Of a stretch of 46,229 nucleotides of DNA, positions 8,907 through 17,602 are shown piece by piece. The stretch spans positions 1 to 46,229 of the forward strand of contig VXLM01000042.1 in the NCBI GenBank assembly GCA_009841605.1, written 5' to 3'. The number at the start of each line of letters is the position of its first letter. Position 1 is the stretch's first letter. The notes under the pieces are model-generated. The model saw nothing but the letters and a program-made list of their open reading frames with translations, did no database searches and was not told the DNA's origin. The position numbers were made by a program, and so were the translations under genes. This DNA is from Dehalococcoidia bacterium (GTDB lineage Bacteria; Chloroflexota; Dehalococcoidia; Lucifugimonadales; VXLM01).

Positions 8907-8932
8907 AGTATAGCAAACCCCGCCTATGTCAA
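8907..8932 (-). promoter_or_regulatory. Possible sigma-70 promoter of the molybdenum hydroxylase operon
   Basis: Read on the minus strand there is a perfect TTGACA and a good TATACT, 14 bases apart, about 125 bases before the FAD-subunit start. The spacer is shorter than the usual 16-18 bases. Moving the -35 three bases upstream (TTGTTG) gives a 17-base spacer. Suggestive only. Confidence 0.35.
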
Positions 8933-9015
8933 CAACGGGTGAACCGAACCGGTCCCGTTTGCCGGCGGTGTGTGATCGGCGGCTGGTGAGGTTCTCACCC
9001 ACTGAACTTTCTACC

Positions 9016-9405
9016 CTAGTCATAAGGACAGTAAGGGCGGGCAAGGACCTGTTCCATGACTGAGTTGTCCTTCAGCGCGGCTTCGAGGCGCGCCCTGCCA
9101 TCCTCAGTCTTATAGTCAGGCTCGCCTCTGAGTGTGCCGTTTCGGTTCAAGTAGACCGTAGAGCGAGAATACAGGTCGGTCACAACTATTGGTGCTACCC
9201 ATTCGGCTGGACGTGGAACAGCCTCGCACAGGGGAAAGTACTTAACATCCAGGTATCCATCAATGACTCTTGGTGGAAAATGGATCACTGGAGGGAGAGG
9301 CGTAACTGAAGGCTGCGGTTCAATTCCTCGCTGGCAGCCGAACATTATCAGTAACATAAGCACTAGGATAGTCCAACTGGCTGACGTCACCCTTGTCGGC
9401 GTCAT
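9016..9405 (-). CDS. Small predicted lipoprotein, unknown function
   Basis: A 129-residue protein with an N-terminal signal: polar start, hydrophobic run and a lipobox-like IMFGC with C24 as the likely lipidated residue. A Pro-rich linker follows. The mature part holds a TonB/energy-transducer-like strand pattern (YLDVKYFPLCEAVP then VVTDLYSRSTVYLNRNGT). No family can be assigned with confidence. The ATG at 9405 has no strong Shine-Dalgarno. It lies 27 bases after the CocE-family gene on the same strand and may be its downstream partner. An extracytoplasmic, membrane-attached location is inferred from the lipobox. Confidence 0.65.
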   Translation of the reverse strand: MTPTRVTSASWTILVLMLLIMFGCQRGIEPQPSVTPLPPVIHFPPRVIDGYLDVKYFPLCEAVPRPAEWVAPIVVTDLYSRSTVYLNRNGTLRGEPDYKTEDGRARLEAALKDNSVMEQVLARPYCPYD

Positions 9406-9432
9406 GTACTGATTAGTGGTGAATCTTCCAAT

Positions 9433-11184
9433 TCACTCCCTGGGCGCCACCGGCAGGGTGACCCGCGACGGGTAGCGCGCATCGTGAAACACTGTCTGAA
9501 GCGCCGGGACGGACTCGCCCGTCGTACCAATCGGCTCTCCGGTGTTGAGGTTCCTATCAAAGCGCGGGAAGTTGCTGCTCGATATCTCGACGCGGATCGA
9601 GTGGCCTTTCTTGAACACGTTGCTCGTCGGGCCGAGGTCGATGGTGAACTCGTACACGTCTCCCGGCTCAAGGAGACCGGCGGGCTGCCTCGGCGTCCGG
9701 TATCGCGCCCTGATGATGCCGTCGCAGAGATTCGCGGCGTACCCATCGGGTCGCACGTCCACGAGCTTGGCCGTGAAGTCGGTGTCCACGGCGGAGCTTG
9801 AGGCGTACAGCGTGACTACGACCGGGCCGGTCACCTCCGTGTCCTCCTCCATTGGACGTGACGTGTAGACCAGCACGTCGCCCCGCGTCTCGATGGGGCG
9901 CTGATCGAAGACCCCGGCAACGAGCGTCCCCACGTCGCAGCACAGGTTGCCCCCGTTGGTCGGCACCGGGTCCATGGGATTGTAGAGGAAGACATCCGGC
10001 GGGCTTTCGGCGGGCGAGTCCTGGACAAGCTCCCCGTCGCCAGCGAGGGTGTTCGCCTTCCCACCGCTGCTCAGATAGTATTCCGTGAGTTCAGCGCGGG
10101 CGAGAGGCCACTCGTCTTCCTCGCGCCAAACGTTGTCGCCCATGACGAAGATGCGGACGGGTTTGTCGTCGGTAAGACCGTTCTCCTCCCCGTGTAGCAG
10201 GTAGTCGTAGAATCTCAGGATCCGCCCCGGTACGTCGTCGGCGAGGGTCGAGGAAGCAGCCCCGAAACTGCGCTCTCCCGCGACGGATGTCTGGAGTCCC
10301 CCGTGCGTCCACGGCCCGATGACGAGGCGCTGCAGTGAGCGGGCCTGTTCGCTGCCGCCGGACTCCCTCATCCCCATGAAGTTTCGCACCGTGCCGCCGA
10401 TGAAGATGTCGTACCATCCCCCGTAGTTGAAGGCCGGAACCTCGATGTCCTCGTGCATCTCTTCTATCGAAACGGCCTTCCAGTAGTCGTCGTACTCGGG
10501 ATGCTCCATCCAGTCGAAGTAGTACGGCGCGAGGTCGCCCTTGAGCTCCTCGTAGCCACTCATCGGCAGTTGCTCTGCGGCAGGCAGCAAGTTGTCCTGC
10601 GTCGTCATGAGCGCGTCGAGTTGGTACGGCGAAAGGAATAGCCGTTTGGAGAGATTCTGCCAGTTGGCCGCCGTCAGCGATCCGACCGACCATGACATGT
10701 TGAACCCCAACTCGAACGCTCCGCCCTGCCACGACCAGCCCTCGTGATAGTCCGAGGCCGTGACACCGGGCGCGATCCCGCCAAGATGCGACGGCTTGGC
10801 GGACGCCGCGAGCCACTGCGTCGCCCCGTTATACGAGCTGCCGAACATGCCGACCTTGCCGCTGCACCATGGCTGGCTCGCCACCCACTCGATGGAATCG
10901 TGCCCGTCGCTCGCCTCATTGATAAACGGGTAGAACTGGCCCTCCGAGCTGTGCCTACCCCGAATGTCCTGAAGGACGACCGCATACCCTCGCTGTGCTG
11001 CGCGGATCATGTCCAACGCCCACGCCCTCGAAGCTATCTCGGACTTGCTGTAGGGCGTCCGCAGCATCAGGCCTGGGAATCCGCCCGCCGCGTCCGGCCT
11101 GCAGATGTCGACGTACGTCATCGTGCCGTCACGCAGCATCAACGGCACGTCGGACTCGAATTTCACGCTGTATGGTCCTGCCAT
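9433..11184 (-). CDS. CocE/NonD family hydrolase (X-Pro dipeptidyl-peptidase-like esterase)
   Basis: Alpha/beta hydrolase of about 583 residues. The N-terminal catalytic domain carries the nucleophile elbow GSSYNG (serine near residue 117), preceded by the oxyanion-region LQDIRGRHSSEG. The GPWTHGG motif provides the likely catalytic histidine, and a C-terminal galactose-binding-like jelly-roll domain (PEPX_C) follows. Family members hydrolyse esters or amides such as acyl amino acids, cocaine or X-Pro peptides, and no specific substrate is visible here. The ATG at 11184 (MAGPYSVKFES) fits the family start better than the upstream GTG at 11199. No signal peptide is seen, so it is probably cytoplasmic. 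Confidence 0.9.
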   Translation of the reverse strand: MAGPYSVKFESDVPLMLRDGTMTYVDICRPDAAGGFPGLMLRTPYSKSEIASRAWALDMIRAAQRGYAVVLQDIRGRHSSEGQFYPFINEASDGHDSIEWVASQPWCSGKVGMFGSSYNGATQWLAASAKPSHLGGIAPGVTASDYHEGWSWQGGAFELGFNMSWSVGSLTAANWQNLSKRLFLSPYQLDALMTTQDNLLPAAEQLPMSGYEELKGDLAPYYFDWMEHPEYDDYWKAVSIEEMHEDIEVPAFNYGGWYDIFIGGTVRNFMGMRESGGSEQARSLQRLVIGPWTHGGLQTSVAGERSFGAASSTLADDVPGRILRFYDYLLHGEENGLTDDKPVRIFVMGDNVWREEDEWPLARAELTEYYLSSGGKANTLAGDGELVQDSPAESPPDVFLYNPMDPVPTNGGNLCCDVGTLVAGVFDQRPIETRGDVLVYTSRPMEEDTEVTGPVVVTLYASSSAVDTDFTAKLVDVRPDGYAANLCDGIIRARYRTPRQPAGLLEPGDVYEFTIDLGPTSNVFKKGHSIRVEISSSNFPRFDRNLNTGEPIGTTGESVPALQTVFHDARYPSRVTLPVAPRE

Positions 11185-11304
11185 CGCTCTCACTCTCACT
11201 ATGGGGATGAAGATCGCTCGCTAGTATAGCGAGCATGTGACCCAAGAGGAACAAGGAAGAGATAAGTGTTCAGTCTTGGTGAGATGAACACCCCTCCCCT
11301 TGTG

Positions 11305-11330
11305 GATACCCGCTTTCGCGGGTATGACGG
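11305..11330. repeat. REP-like palindromic repeat, family C
   Basis: GGATACCCGCTTTCGCGGGT followed by ATGACGG. The GATACCCGC and GCGGGTAT arms are complementary, forming a hairpin with a very short loop. Units of this look are widespread interspersed repeats in bacteria. A single copy was seen in this window. Confidence 0.6.
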
Positions 11331-11484
11331 TGGGTGGGTGTGTGTCGAGCGCTCTCACGAAGTCTGAACAGTTACAGTAAGAGCACTCGTTGGGTTTGTA
11401 GTCAGCCGACCGTCCTGATAGAACGGCGTTCAAACCTATACTAAGGGTGCTTCCTGAATACGATCGGGAACGCAGCCAAGAAGA

Positions 11485-11518
11485 AGCCCCTCGACCGGCT
11501 GGCATCGGTCAAGGGGCT
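11485..11518 (-). terminator. Terminator of the DUF5666 lipoprotein / MacAB operon
   Basis: 13-bp stem (11485-11497 with 11506-11518). Its single non-Watson-Crick position is a G-U pair only when read on the minus strand. It is followed there by TTCTTCTTGG. It lies 67 bases after the DUF5666 stop, at the end of the exporter gene run. Confidence 0.75.
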
Positions 11519-11584
11519 ACGCTAGAGGAAGATGTCTTGAAATTCTGAGGTCTTTTGGGGTCTTCTGAGATTCCCGGTCGACTG

Positions 11585-12616
11585 TTAGTTGCCGCCTCCT
11601 CCCTGACCGCCGCCTTGGCCGCCGCCGAAGCCGCCACGACCACGGCCAGCGAAGCCGCCGCCGAGACCCGGAATGTCCTCCAGACCTGCCGGAATGACTG
11701 CAACCGTGCGGGCTTCTATTGTGCCCTCATCGTCCGCCGCGCCGAACACGCTTACCTGCATTCCCGCTTTGAGGTCTGCCACCGTGCCCTGAAGGGTCTG
11801 GATGATGACGGTCTCGTCGTTCACGGCAATCGGCAGGGGTCCTTGCTGGGTCTCCAGCGTGAAGCCGCGGTCGGCAATGCTCTCGATGGAGCCGAATAGC
11901 GGACGAGCTCCGCCGCCAGCCTGACCACCTTGCTGCGCCCCGCCAACTGCGGCCTGACCTCCCTGACCGCCACCTGCGCCTCTTCGTCCGAATCCACCCT
12001 GTCCCTCCGGGACGACGGTTATCACTCGCGCAAGGGTGCTGCCGTCAACGCGTTCGCTGACAACCATGATCTGAGCGCCTTCGGTCAGCTCCGTCGGTTC
12101 GAGGACTGACGTGATTCTGATGTTGGCGTTCTCTCCGACGGTTGCCGAGATCGTGGCAAGTTCCGTCGTTACGGCTAGGGTATTACCATTGATGCTCTCA
12201 ATGGAGCCGACCGCCTGGGTGCCACCACCTCCTCCGAAACCGCCGCCGCCCTGGCCGCCTCCAAACTGCGCACGTAGCCTCTGGATAGCCTCCTGCCGTT
12301 CTTCTGCGCTTAACTCGCCGCTTTGCAGTCGCTGCCTTAGCTGCTGCAGCTCCTCCTGGCTCATCGGCTCTACTGCGGCGGTCTCGCTCTCGGAATCACT
12401 GTCTTCCGACTGCGTTTGGACGGCTGCGGCTGCGACGGGTTGGGTCGGTTCCGGTTGCGGCGCGGCCTGGGAGCGAGTGGGCGTTGGGAACTGCGATAGG
12501 TCCGCCACCTGCGCGGCCGCGGGAGCCCCCGTTCCGCTTTCATCGTCTGCCGATCCGCACGCGACAGCGAATGCGAGAATAAGTGCACCTGCCAGGATAA
12601 TCAGCGCTCTACTCAT
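11585..12616 (-). CDS. DUF5666-type lipoprotein with glycine-rich linkers
   Basis: A 343-residue exported lipoprotein when begun at the ATG at 12616; the longer frame to 12682 has no family support. The signal runs to a lipobox (LAFAVAC, C20). A Thr/Pro/Gln-rich linker, a short charged helix (SQEELQQLRQRL) and a Gly-rich spacer follow. Two beta-domains of the DUF5666 kind come next (GSIESINGNTLAV... and GSIESIADRGFTLE...), separated by a second Gly/Gln/Ala spacer, and the protein ends in a Gly/Gln tail. It is the last gene after an exporter adaptor, ATPase and permease, all in the same direction, so it may be the surface-exposed partner or cargo-handling part of that pump. Role inferred from context only. 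Confidence 0.8.
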   Translation of the reverse strand: MSRALIILAGALILAFAVACGSADDESGTGAPAAAQVADLSQFPTPTRSQAAPQPEPTQPVAAAAVQTQSEDSDSESETAAVEPMSQEELQQLRQRLQSGELSAEERQEAIQRLRAQFGGGQGGGGFGGGGGTQAVGSIESINGNTLAVTTELATISATVGENANIRITSVLEPTELTEGAQIMVVSERVDGSTLARVITVVPEGQGGFGRRGAGGGQGGQAAVGGAQQGGQAGGGARPLFGSIESIADRGFTLETQQGPLPIAVNDETVIIQTLQGTVADLKAGMQVSVFGAADDEGTIEARTVAVIPAGLEDIPGLGGGFAGRGRGGFGGGQGGGQGGGGN

Positions 12617-12671
12617 TTCAGTCTCACTTTCTCTATACCTTCTAGCTTGATGGAATATAGGTAGGTTCGAG

Positions 12672-12694
12672 TCCCTACTCACTACTTTCTCGTC
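12672..12694. repeat. Pyrimidine-rich ACTTTCTACTCACTAC-type repeat
   Basis: Short CTACTCACTACTTTC stretch between the DUF5666 gene and the permease gene. Related copies lie at 13911-13945 (other orientation) and, in tandem, at 33946-33975. Appears to be a low-complexity interspersed repeat in intergenic gaps. Confidence 0.5.
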
Positions 12695-13903
12695 TTACTC
12701 GTACCTCAGCGCATCTATCGGATGGAGCCTCGACGCCCTTACGGCGGGATAGATGCCGAAGAACAGGCCGATGCCAGCCGACACGATCAGCGCGAGCGCG
12801 GCAAACTCGTTGCTAAAGCTGGTGTTGAAGGTCTGGGTACCAAGGGTTTGCCCGTCGACGGCGTTGGTCATCCAGTATCCAAAGGCCGCTCCCAAGAGAC
12901 CGCCTCCGATGCTGAGGACGGTCGCCTCGGCCACGAACTGGAAGAGGATGTCTCGCCGCTTCGCGCCCATGGCCTTGCGGATGCCGATCTCGCGCGTACG
13001 CTCGGTAACCGACACGAGCATGATGTTCATGATCCCGATGCCGCCGACGAGCAGAGATATGCCCGCGATGATGCCCAGGAAAACGACCAAGGTGTTCGTC
13101 GTCTCCTCAAGCGTTTCGATGGTGCTCTGCTGGCTGATGACCGTGAAATCGTCCTCCTCGGTGATGCGGTGACGCAGGCGGAGCACGCCGCTCGTCTCCT
13201 CGATACTCCGATCGATGTCCTCCAAGTCCCGAACCTGGACGTTGATGAGGTTTACCGCAACATCGCCGGTCAACGTGCGCTCACCGCTCAGTCTGTAGTA
13301 GGCAGTGGTGATTGGTATGAGGACCTGGGTGTCGAAGGTGCCGAATCCGCCTCCGCCCTGGCTCTCCAGCAGGCCGATTACCCGGTACCTTCGGGCGTTG
13401 ACACGAACATACTCGCCCACGGGATCGCGGTTCTGGAATAGCTGCTCGGCCACGTTGGAACCGAGCACAATTACCTCGTCCCGATTGTCAACGTGCGGGG
13501 ACTTGATGAACATCCCGCTCGCCAGATCGAGGTTCCGGGCCGTGAGATATACGGGGGTTATGCCAACCACCTGCGCGTTGGTGTTGTCACGACCCGCAAC
13601 GAGGGTTGCGAAGGTGCGGATCTCCGGAGCGGATGCGAGCACCGTCGGGGCGTACACGGGGTCTACCAGTGCGTTGGCGTCGCCGAGCGTAAGCTGTCCC
13701 TCTCCTTCGGGCTGGACGAACAGGAGGTTCGTGCCAAGCCCCTGAATGATCCCCGTGATCTGCTCGGTCGTGCCGCGCCCGATGGACATCAGTGTAATGA
13801 CCGCTGTGACGCCGATGACGATGCCCAGAAGCGCAAGTCCGGCGCGGAGCTTGTTGGCCCCAAGGGATGCTATGGCCGTTTTTATGGTCTGGATTGGTGA
13901 CAT
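12695..13903 (-). CDS. MacB-like ABC transporter permease (FtsX/MacB_PCD)
   Basis: A 402-residue permease of the type VII ABC (MacB) architecture. An N-terminal membrane helix (GLALLGIVIGVTAVITLM) is followed by an extracytoplasmic MacB_PCD domain of about 230 residues, then three C-terminal helices with the conserved GGIGIMNIMLVSVTERTREIG and RKAMGAKRRDI coupling segment. In E. coli MacB the ATPase is fused; here it is a separate upstream gene, as in many split systems. These pumps act as mechanotransmitters that push lipoproteins, peptides or macrolides out through a partner adaptor. ATG start at 13903, 53 bases after the ATPase stop. Substrate unknown. Confidence 0.92.
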   Translation of the reverse strand: MSPIQTIKTAIASLGANKLRAGLALLGIVIGVTAVITLMSIGRGTTEQITGIIQGLGTNLLFVQPEGEGQLTLGDANALVDPVYAPTVLASAPEIRTFATLVAGRDNTNAQVVGITPVYLTARNLDLASGMFIKSPHVDNRDEVIVLGSNVAEQLFQNRDPVGEYVRVNARRYRVIGLLESQGGGGFGTFDTQVLIPITTAYYRLSGERTLTGDVAVNLINVQVRDLEDIDRSIEETSGVLRLRHRITEEDDFTVISQQSTIETLEETTNTLVVFLGIIAGISLLVGGIGIMNIMLVSVTERTREIGIRKAMGAKRRDILFQFVAEATVLSIGGGLLGAAFGYWMTNAVDGQTLGTQTFNTSFSNEFAALALIVSAGIGLFFGIYPAVRASRLHPIDALRYE

Positions 13904-13956
13904 GTTTGGTATTTCGTAGTGAGTATTGAGTAGAAAGTGGGGTGTAGGCTAGCGAT

Positions 13957-14682
13957 CTATATGAGGCCGGGTTCGGGCACGAGGACGGGGTCCTGACGAG
14001 TGTCGTCCAGCACTTTGCCATCGAGCATGGTTACGACTCTGGCCGCGTGGGCGGCGATGTCGTGTTCGTGCGTGACGATGACGACGGTGATGCCCGACTG
14101 CCGGTTCAGTTCCTGGATGATCCACATGATCTCCTGGCTCGAAGTGGTGTCGAGGTTGCCCGTGGGCTCGTCCGCGAGGAGTATCGCAGGGTCCTTGACC
14201 AACGCCCTCGCGATGCCGACGCGCTGCTGCTGTCCGCCGGAGAGCTCGACAGGCTTGTGGTGCACCCGGTCGGCCAGCCCGACTTTGGCCAGAGCGTCGA
14301 GCGAGCGTTCCCTGCGTGTTCGTCCGTTGCCGTAGAGCAGCGGCAGCTCGACGTTCGTCAGGGCAGAGAGCCTCGGCAGGAGGTTGTAGGTCTGGAAGAC
14401 GAAGCCGACCTTGCGGTTCCGAATCCCGGCCAGACGGTCGTCGCTGAGCTTGCCTACGTCCTCGCCGTCAAGGATGTACTTGCCCGCCGTTGGCACGTCG
14501 AGGCACCCGATGATGTTCATCATGGTCGACTTGCCGGAGCCGGACGGCCCCATGATCGCGGTCAACTCGCCTCGACGGATTGTGAGGCTGACGCCGGCGA
14601 GCGCGTTCACCTCGATCTCGCCCATGCGATAGACCTTGGTAACGTCTTCCAACTCGATTACGTTTTCGTAGTTTTCAGTCAT
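13957..14682 (-). CDS. MacB/LolD-like ABC transporter ATPase
   Basis: ATPase of 241 residues partnered with the following MacB-like permease. Motifs: Walker A GPSGSGKS (45-52), Q-loop Q97, signature LSGGQQQ (147-153) and Walker B with [11 protein letters not shown] (168-178). The DEPTGNLD sequence is the hallmark of the LolD/MacB/FtsE subfamily. [16 protein letters not shown] at the N-terminus is typical of MacB. The ATG at 14682 lacks a strong Shine-Dalgarno. A REP-like hairpin lies between this gene and the adaptor gene, which could reduce downstream expression or protect the upstream message. Confidence 0.94.
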   Translation of the reverse strand: MTENYENVIELEDVTKVYRMGEIEVNALAGVSLTIRRGELTAIMGPSGSGKSTMMNIIGCLDVPTAGKYILDGEDVGKLSDDRLAGIRNRKVGFVFQTYNLLPRLSALTNVELPLLYGNGRTRRERSLDALAKVGLADRVHHKPVELSGGQQQRVGIARALVKDPAILLADEPTGNLDTTSSQEIMWIIQELNRQSGITVVIVTHEHDIAAHAARVVTMLDGKVLDDTRQDPVLVPEPGLI

Positions 14683-14718
14683 GGACTCTTGCTTCGTTGA
14701 AATGGATGGTTTCTCGTA

Positions 14719-14741
14719 GGGGCAGGTTTGGAACCTGCCCC
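14719..14741. repeat. REP-like hairpin repeat, family E
   Basis: GGGGCAGGTT and AACCTGCCCC form a perfect 10-bp stem with a three-base loop. It sits between the adaptor stop and the ATPase start. There is no U-run, so it is a repeat or mRNA-processing hairpin rather than a typical terminator. Confidence 0.65.
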
Positions 14742-14763
14742 TGCGGACAGGAATACGAATATA

Positions 14764-17505
14764 CTAACGGCCGCCTCCGCCTGCGGGCGCACCTCCACCT
14801 CCTCCACCACCGGGCCGTCGGCCTCCGAAGCCTCCGACCGCGCGGAATGTCGCGCCGATTCCGCCAAACCCGGCCGTGCTGCTGCCGACGACCTCCATGC
14901 TGATCGTCTCGCCCTCGTTGAGGCCGCCTTCGACGACGACCCAGAAATCGTCGCTGATGCCGAGGGTGACTTCACGTTCGACAATGTCGTTGCCGCTCAC
15001 GACCCTGACCGTCGGCGCCTGCACCGAACCGTAGAGGGCCTGCAGGGGAATGAGGACGGAGTCGGTCTGCTCGCGGATGATGACCTGCGCGGTCGCGCTC
15101 AGTCCCTCGGGCAGCTGGCCGCTCTCGGAGGAGTCCACGCGGATCGTCACGGGGTAGGTCACTATCCCCTGCTGCGAGGTTCCGGTATTGGCGATTGAAG
15201 ATACCGTGCCCGGCAGGGTCTGATTACCCAACGCCTCAAGGCTGACGAAGGCCTGAGACCCGACCTGCAGGAACAGGACATCGATCTCGTCGACCGAGCC
15301 GCTCACCTCGACGATGGACGGGTCGGCTATCTCGATGGCCTGCGTGTTGGCGTTGACCTGCTGTCCCGCCTCGATATTGACGGCGACGACGATGCCGTTG
15401 AACGGAGCGCGCAGCGTGGCGCGTTCAAGGTCCTCGATGGCCGTGTCGAGCGTTGCCCGCGCCGCTATCACGTCGGCCTGCCGAAGATCGATCTCCAACT
15501 GGTCGACGGAGTTGTACTCCTCCAGAGTCGATTGGGCTTCGGCGAGCGACTCAATCGCCAAACGGACGGCGGTCTGCTTTACCTGCACGTCGATGGGGTC
15601 GGGGTCTTCAAGAAGGGCCGTGAGAGCCTCTTGGGCATCGGCGAGTTTCGCCTGGGCCAGCTCGATCTCTCGGTCTGCGAGCTCGATGTCGAACTCGGTG
15701 GCCTGCATTAACTCAGCCAATGAGGTCTCGGCGTCGAGCAGGTCGGCCTCGGCGGTCTCGATGGCGCGGTTCTTGGATTCGAGCAGGAGTTCGTCCTGCT
15801 CGCCTGTCAGCGAGGCTAGCGCTTCCAGGCTGTCCGCCAGCTTGATCTCGGCAGTGGCTACGTCCTGACGCCTGGCCTCGATGTCGAGCGGGTCGGGCTC
15901 GGCGGTGAGTCCGGCGAGGTCTTCCGTCAGCGATTCCAGAGTGGCCTCGGCGAGTCCCATGGCCTCGACCTTGCTCTTGATCTCCGACTCGGTCGACTGG
16001 GACTCGGCTACCTCCGTGAGATAGTCGTCGAGGGCTTCCCGTCGCTGAGTTACCGTATCTTCCGCCTTGGAGACGGTGACCTGGGCCTCTCGTATCTTTT
16101 CGGCCTCATCGGCTTGGAGGGTTTCAAGGCTCGCGGCGAGTTCCTGCACGAGGTCATAGGCGTCTTGGAACTCAGCACCGATACACGCCCGGTGTCTGCC
16201 TGCCTCGAGGTCTCCACAGTCTACGAGGACTTCACCGGGGTAGAGGACAGCCCACGAGTAGACGACCACGTCGTTCCAAGGAGTTTCCGGTTCGTCGCGG
16301 AGGATGCCTTGCTCAAACAGCGTCTGCATCCTCTCGATATGGGGGCCTTCAAAAATGGTTACCAGGTCAGAGCCGTGGGAAGCGAATACCGCGTCGGGTG
16401 ACTGGTCGACCGGCGAAGCGACACTCATGCCCAGCCACTTCTCGAAGAGGGCCCTGTAGTCGTCCTCCGCTACGTCGAGATCGTCCATAGCCGCCTGAAT
16501 ATTCTCCTCGGCGTTGCGCTCAGTTGTTTGGAGCTTGAACTGTGCGGTGAGAAGGCTGTCCTGTGCCGAGTCGATGTTGGCCTGGTAGTCGGCGATGTCC
16601 TCTGCAGTAGCCGGAGTGGTCGCGTCGTCGACTGCCTCCTGCGCCCTTTCGAGATCGAGCTGCGCGTCGGCGACGGCCGCCTGTGCCTTCGCCAAATCCA
16701 CAGCGGTCACACTCGTGAGCGCGTCAAGCGCCTCATTGGCGGTTTCAAGGTCGACGCGAGCCTTCGTTACCGCGGCATTCGCCGACTCGATGTCGCCATC
16801 GGTGGGGTTGAGGAGCGCGTCAAGTTCGTCCTGGGCCTCCTGCAGTGCGACTCGCGATGCGGTCACTTTCGACTGGGCCTTCACGACCTCCTGAAAGGTC
16901 GGCGTGACCAGCGTGACCTTGTTCTCCTCGGAAGTCTCGATGGCGTCCTGCGCCTTGAGGATGTCGATGCGCGCCTGCACCAGGAGGTCGGCTGAAACGA
17001 CTCCAAGTTCACTCAGGGTCTCTTCGGCCTTTTGCAGGTCGAGCCGCGCGTTGGCCACGTCGGACTCGGCCCTGGCGACCTGCGCCGCCGTATAGGGGTT
17101 CCGCGCCTCTTCGAGCGCGTCCTCGGCGTTCCGCACGTTGATGCGCGCCTGGGCGATTGCCTTCTCCAGATTCGCGACGGTCTCGGCGTCCAGCACGGCG
17201 ATTGCGTCGCCGGCCGATACCCTATCGCCCTCCAAGACAGTTACTTCCGAAATGAAACCTTGTTGACCGAAGGTGATGGTCTCACGGGTGGTGTACGTGA
17301 GGGTTCCCGTCACGCTCACGTCGTTCACGAGATCGCCGCGTGTCACGGGGACCAACTGCGTTTGTGCAGCCTCTTCCTCGGAGCCTGAGTCGCTCCACGT
17401 GGTGAAGGCGTAGTATCCGCCCGCGCCCGCCGCGACCACGATAACCACGACGGCCCACAGCTTCCAAGACTTCATACGTTCCAAGATACTCCTAAGTGCG
17501 GTCAT
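14764..17505 (-). CDS. MacA/HlyD-like membrane fusion protein with an exceptionally long coiled coil
   Basis: Adaptor (periplasmic-adaptor-type) subunit of the exporter, 913 residues against about 370-400 for MacA. It has one N-terminal membrane anchor (about 15-34), the first lipoyl half (SVTGTLTYTTRETITFGQQGF), then some 500 residues of heptad-rich helices. These are built from repeated units of about 35 residues (for example LLNPTDGDIESANAAVTKAR and LTSVTAVDLAKAQAAVADAQ). The second lipoyl half (RAPFNGIVVAVNIEAGQQV), beta-barrel and membrane-proximal domains follow, ending in a Gly/Pro-rich tail. In the middle of the coiled coil lies a non-repetitive insert with two cysteines (VDCGDLEAGRHRACIG). 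Start ATG at 17505 with an AGGAACAGGT site. It heads the adaptor-ATPase-permease-lipoprotein run. Confidence 0.9.
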   Translation of the reverse strand: MTALRSILERMKSWKLWAVVVIVVAAGAGGYYAFTTWSDSGSEEEAAQTQLVPVTRGDLVNDVSVTGTLTYTTRETITFGQQGFISEVTVLEGDRVSAGDAIAVLDAETVANLEKAIAQARINVRNAEDALEEARNPYTAAQVARAESDVANARLDLQKAEETLSELGVVSADLLVQARIDILKAQDAIETSEENKVTLVTPTFQEVVKAQSKVTASRVALQEAQDELDALLNPTDGDIESANAAVTKARVDLETANEALDALTSVTAVDLAKAQAAVADAQLDLERAQEAVDDATTPATAEDIADYQANIDSAQDSLLTAQFKLQTTERNAEENIQAAMDDLDVAEDDYRALFEKWLGMSVASPVDQSPDAVFASHGSDLVTIFEGPHIERMQTLFEQGILRDEPETPWNDVVVYSWAVLYPGEVLVDCGDLEAGRHRACIGAEFQDAYDLVQELAASLETLQADEAEKIREAQVTVSKAEDTVTQRREALDDYLTEVAESQSTESEIKSKVEAMGLAEATLESLTEDLAGLTAEPDPLDIEARRQDVATAEIKLADSLEALASLTGEQDELLLESKNRAIETAEADLLDAETSLAELMQATEFDIELADREIELAQAKLADAQEALTALLEDPDPIDVQVKQTAVRLAIESLAEAQSTLEEYNSVDQLEIDLRQADVIAARATLDTAIEDLERATLRAPFNGIVVAVNIEAGQQVNANTQAIEIADPSIVEVSGSVDEIDVLFLQVGSQAFVSLEALGNQTLPGTVSSIANTGTSQQGIVTYPVTIRVDSSESGQLPEGLSATAQVIIREQTDSVLIPLQALYGSVQAPTVRVVSGNDIVEREVTLGISDDFWVVVEGGLNEGETISMEVVGSSTAGFGGIGATFRAVGGFGGRRPGGGGGGGAPAGGGGR

Positions 17506-17602
17506 ACCTGTTCCTCTGTTCCTGCTTGACGGTTTTACGCGTGTTTGGACTGTGTTATTGGGAGAGAAATTCGCCGTCCCATGTCGTGCTGGGAGAAGTC
17601 GC

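Larger units (their letters stand above)
11185..11584. other. Intergenic region with a REP-like element and a terminator
   Basis: 400 bases without a convincing gene. It contains a palindromic repeat at 11305-11330 and the terminator of the DUF5666 gene at 11485-11518. The remaining short frames lack ribosome sites and family features. The promoter of the CocE gene would lie in its left part. Confidence 0.6.

Noticed and set aside
11221-11505. 94-codon minus-strand frame
   Set aside because: It crosses a palindromic REP repeat whose translation (PAKAGIH) is a known false-gene signature.
12661-12690. GTAGGTTCGAGTCCCTAC resembling a tRNA T-arm
   Set aside because: Only a four-base stem and no acceptor or anticodon arm around it.
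16114-16401. Separate small gene in the adaptor's central insert (plus strand)
   Set aside because: It is the antisense of the non-repeat insert; the minus-strand frame is continuous through it.
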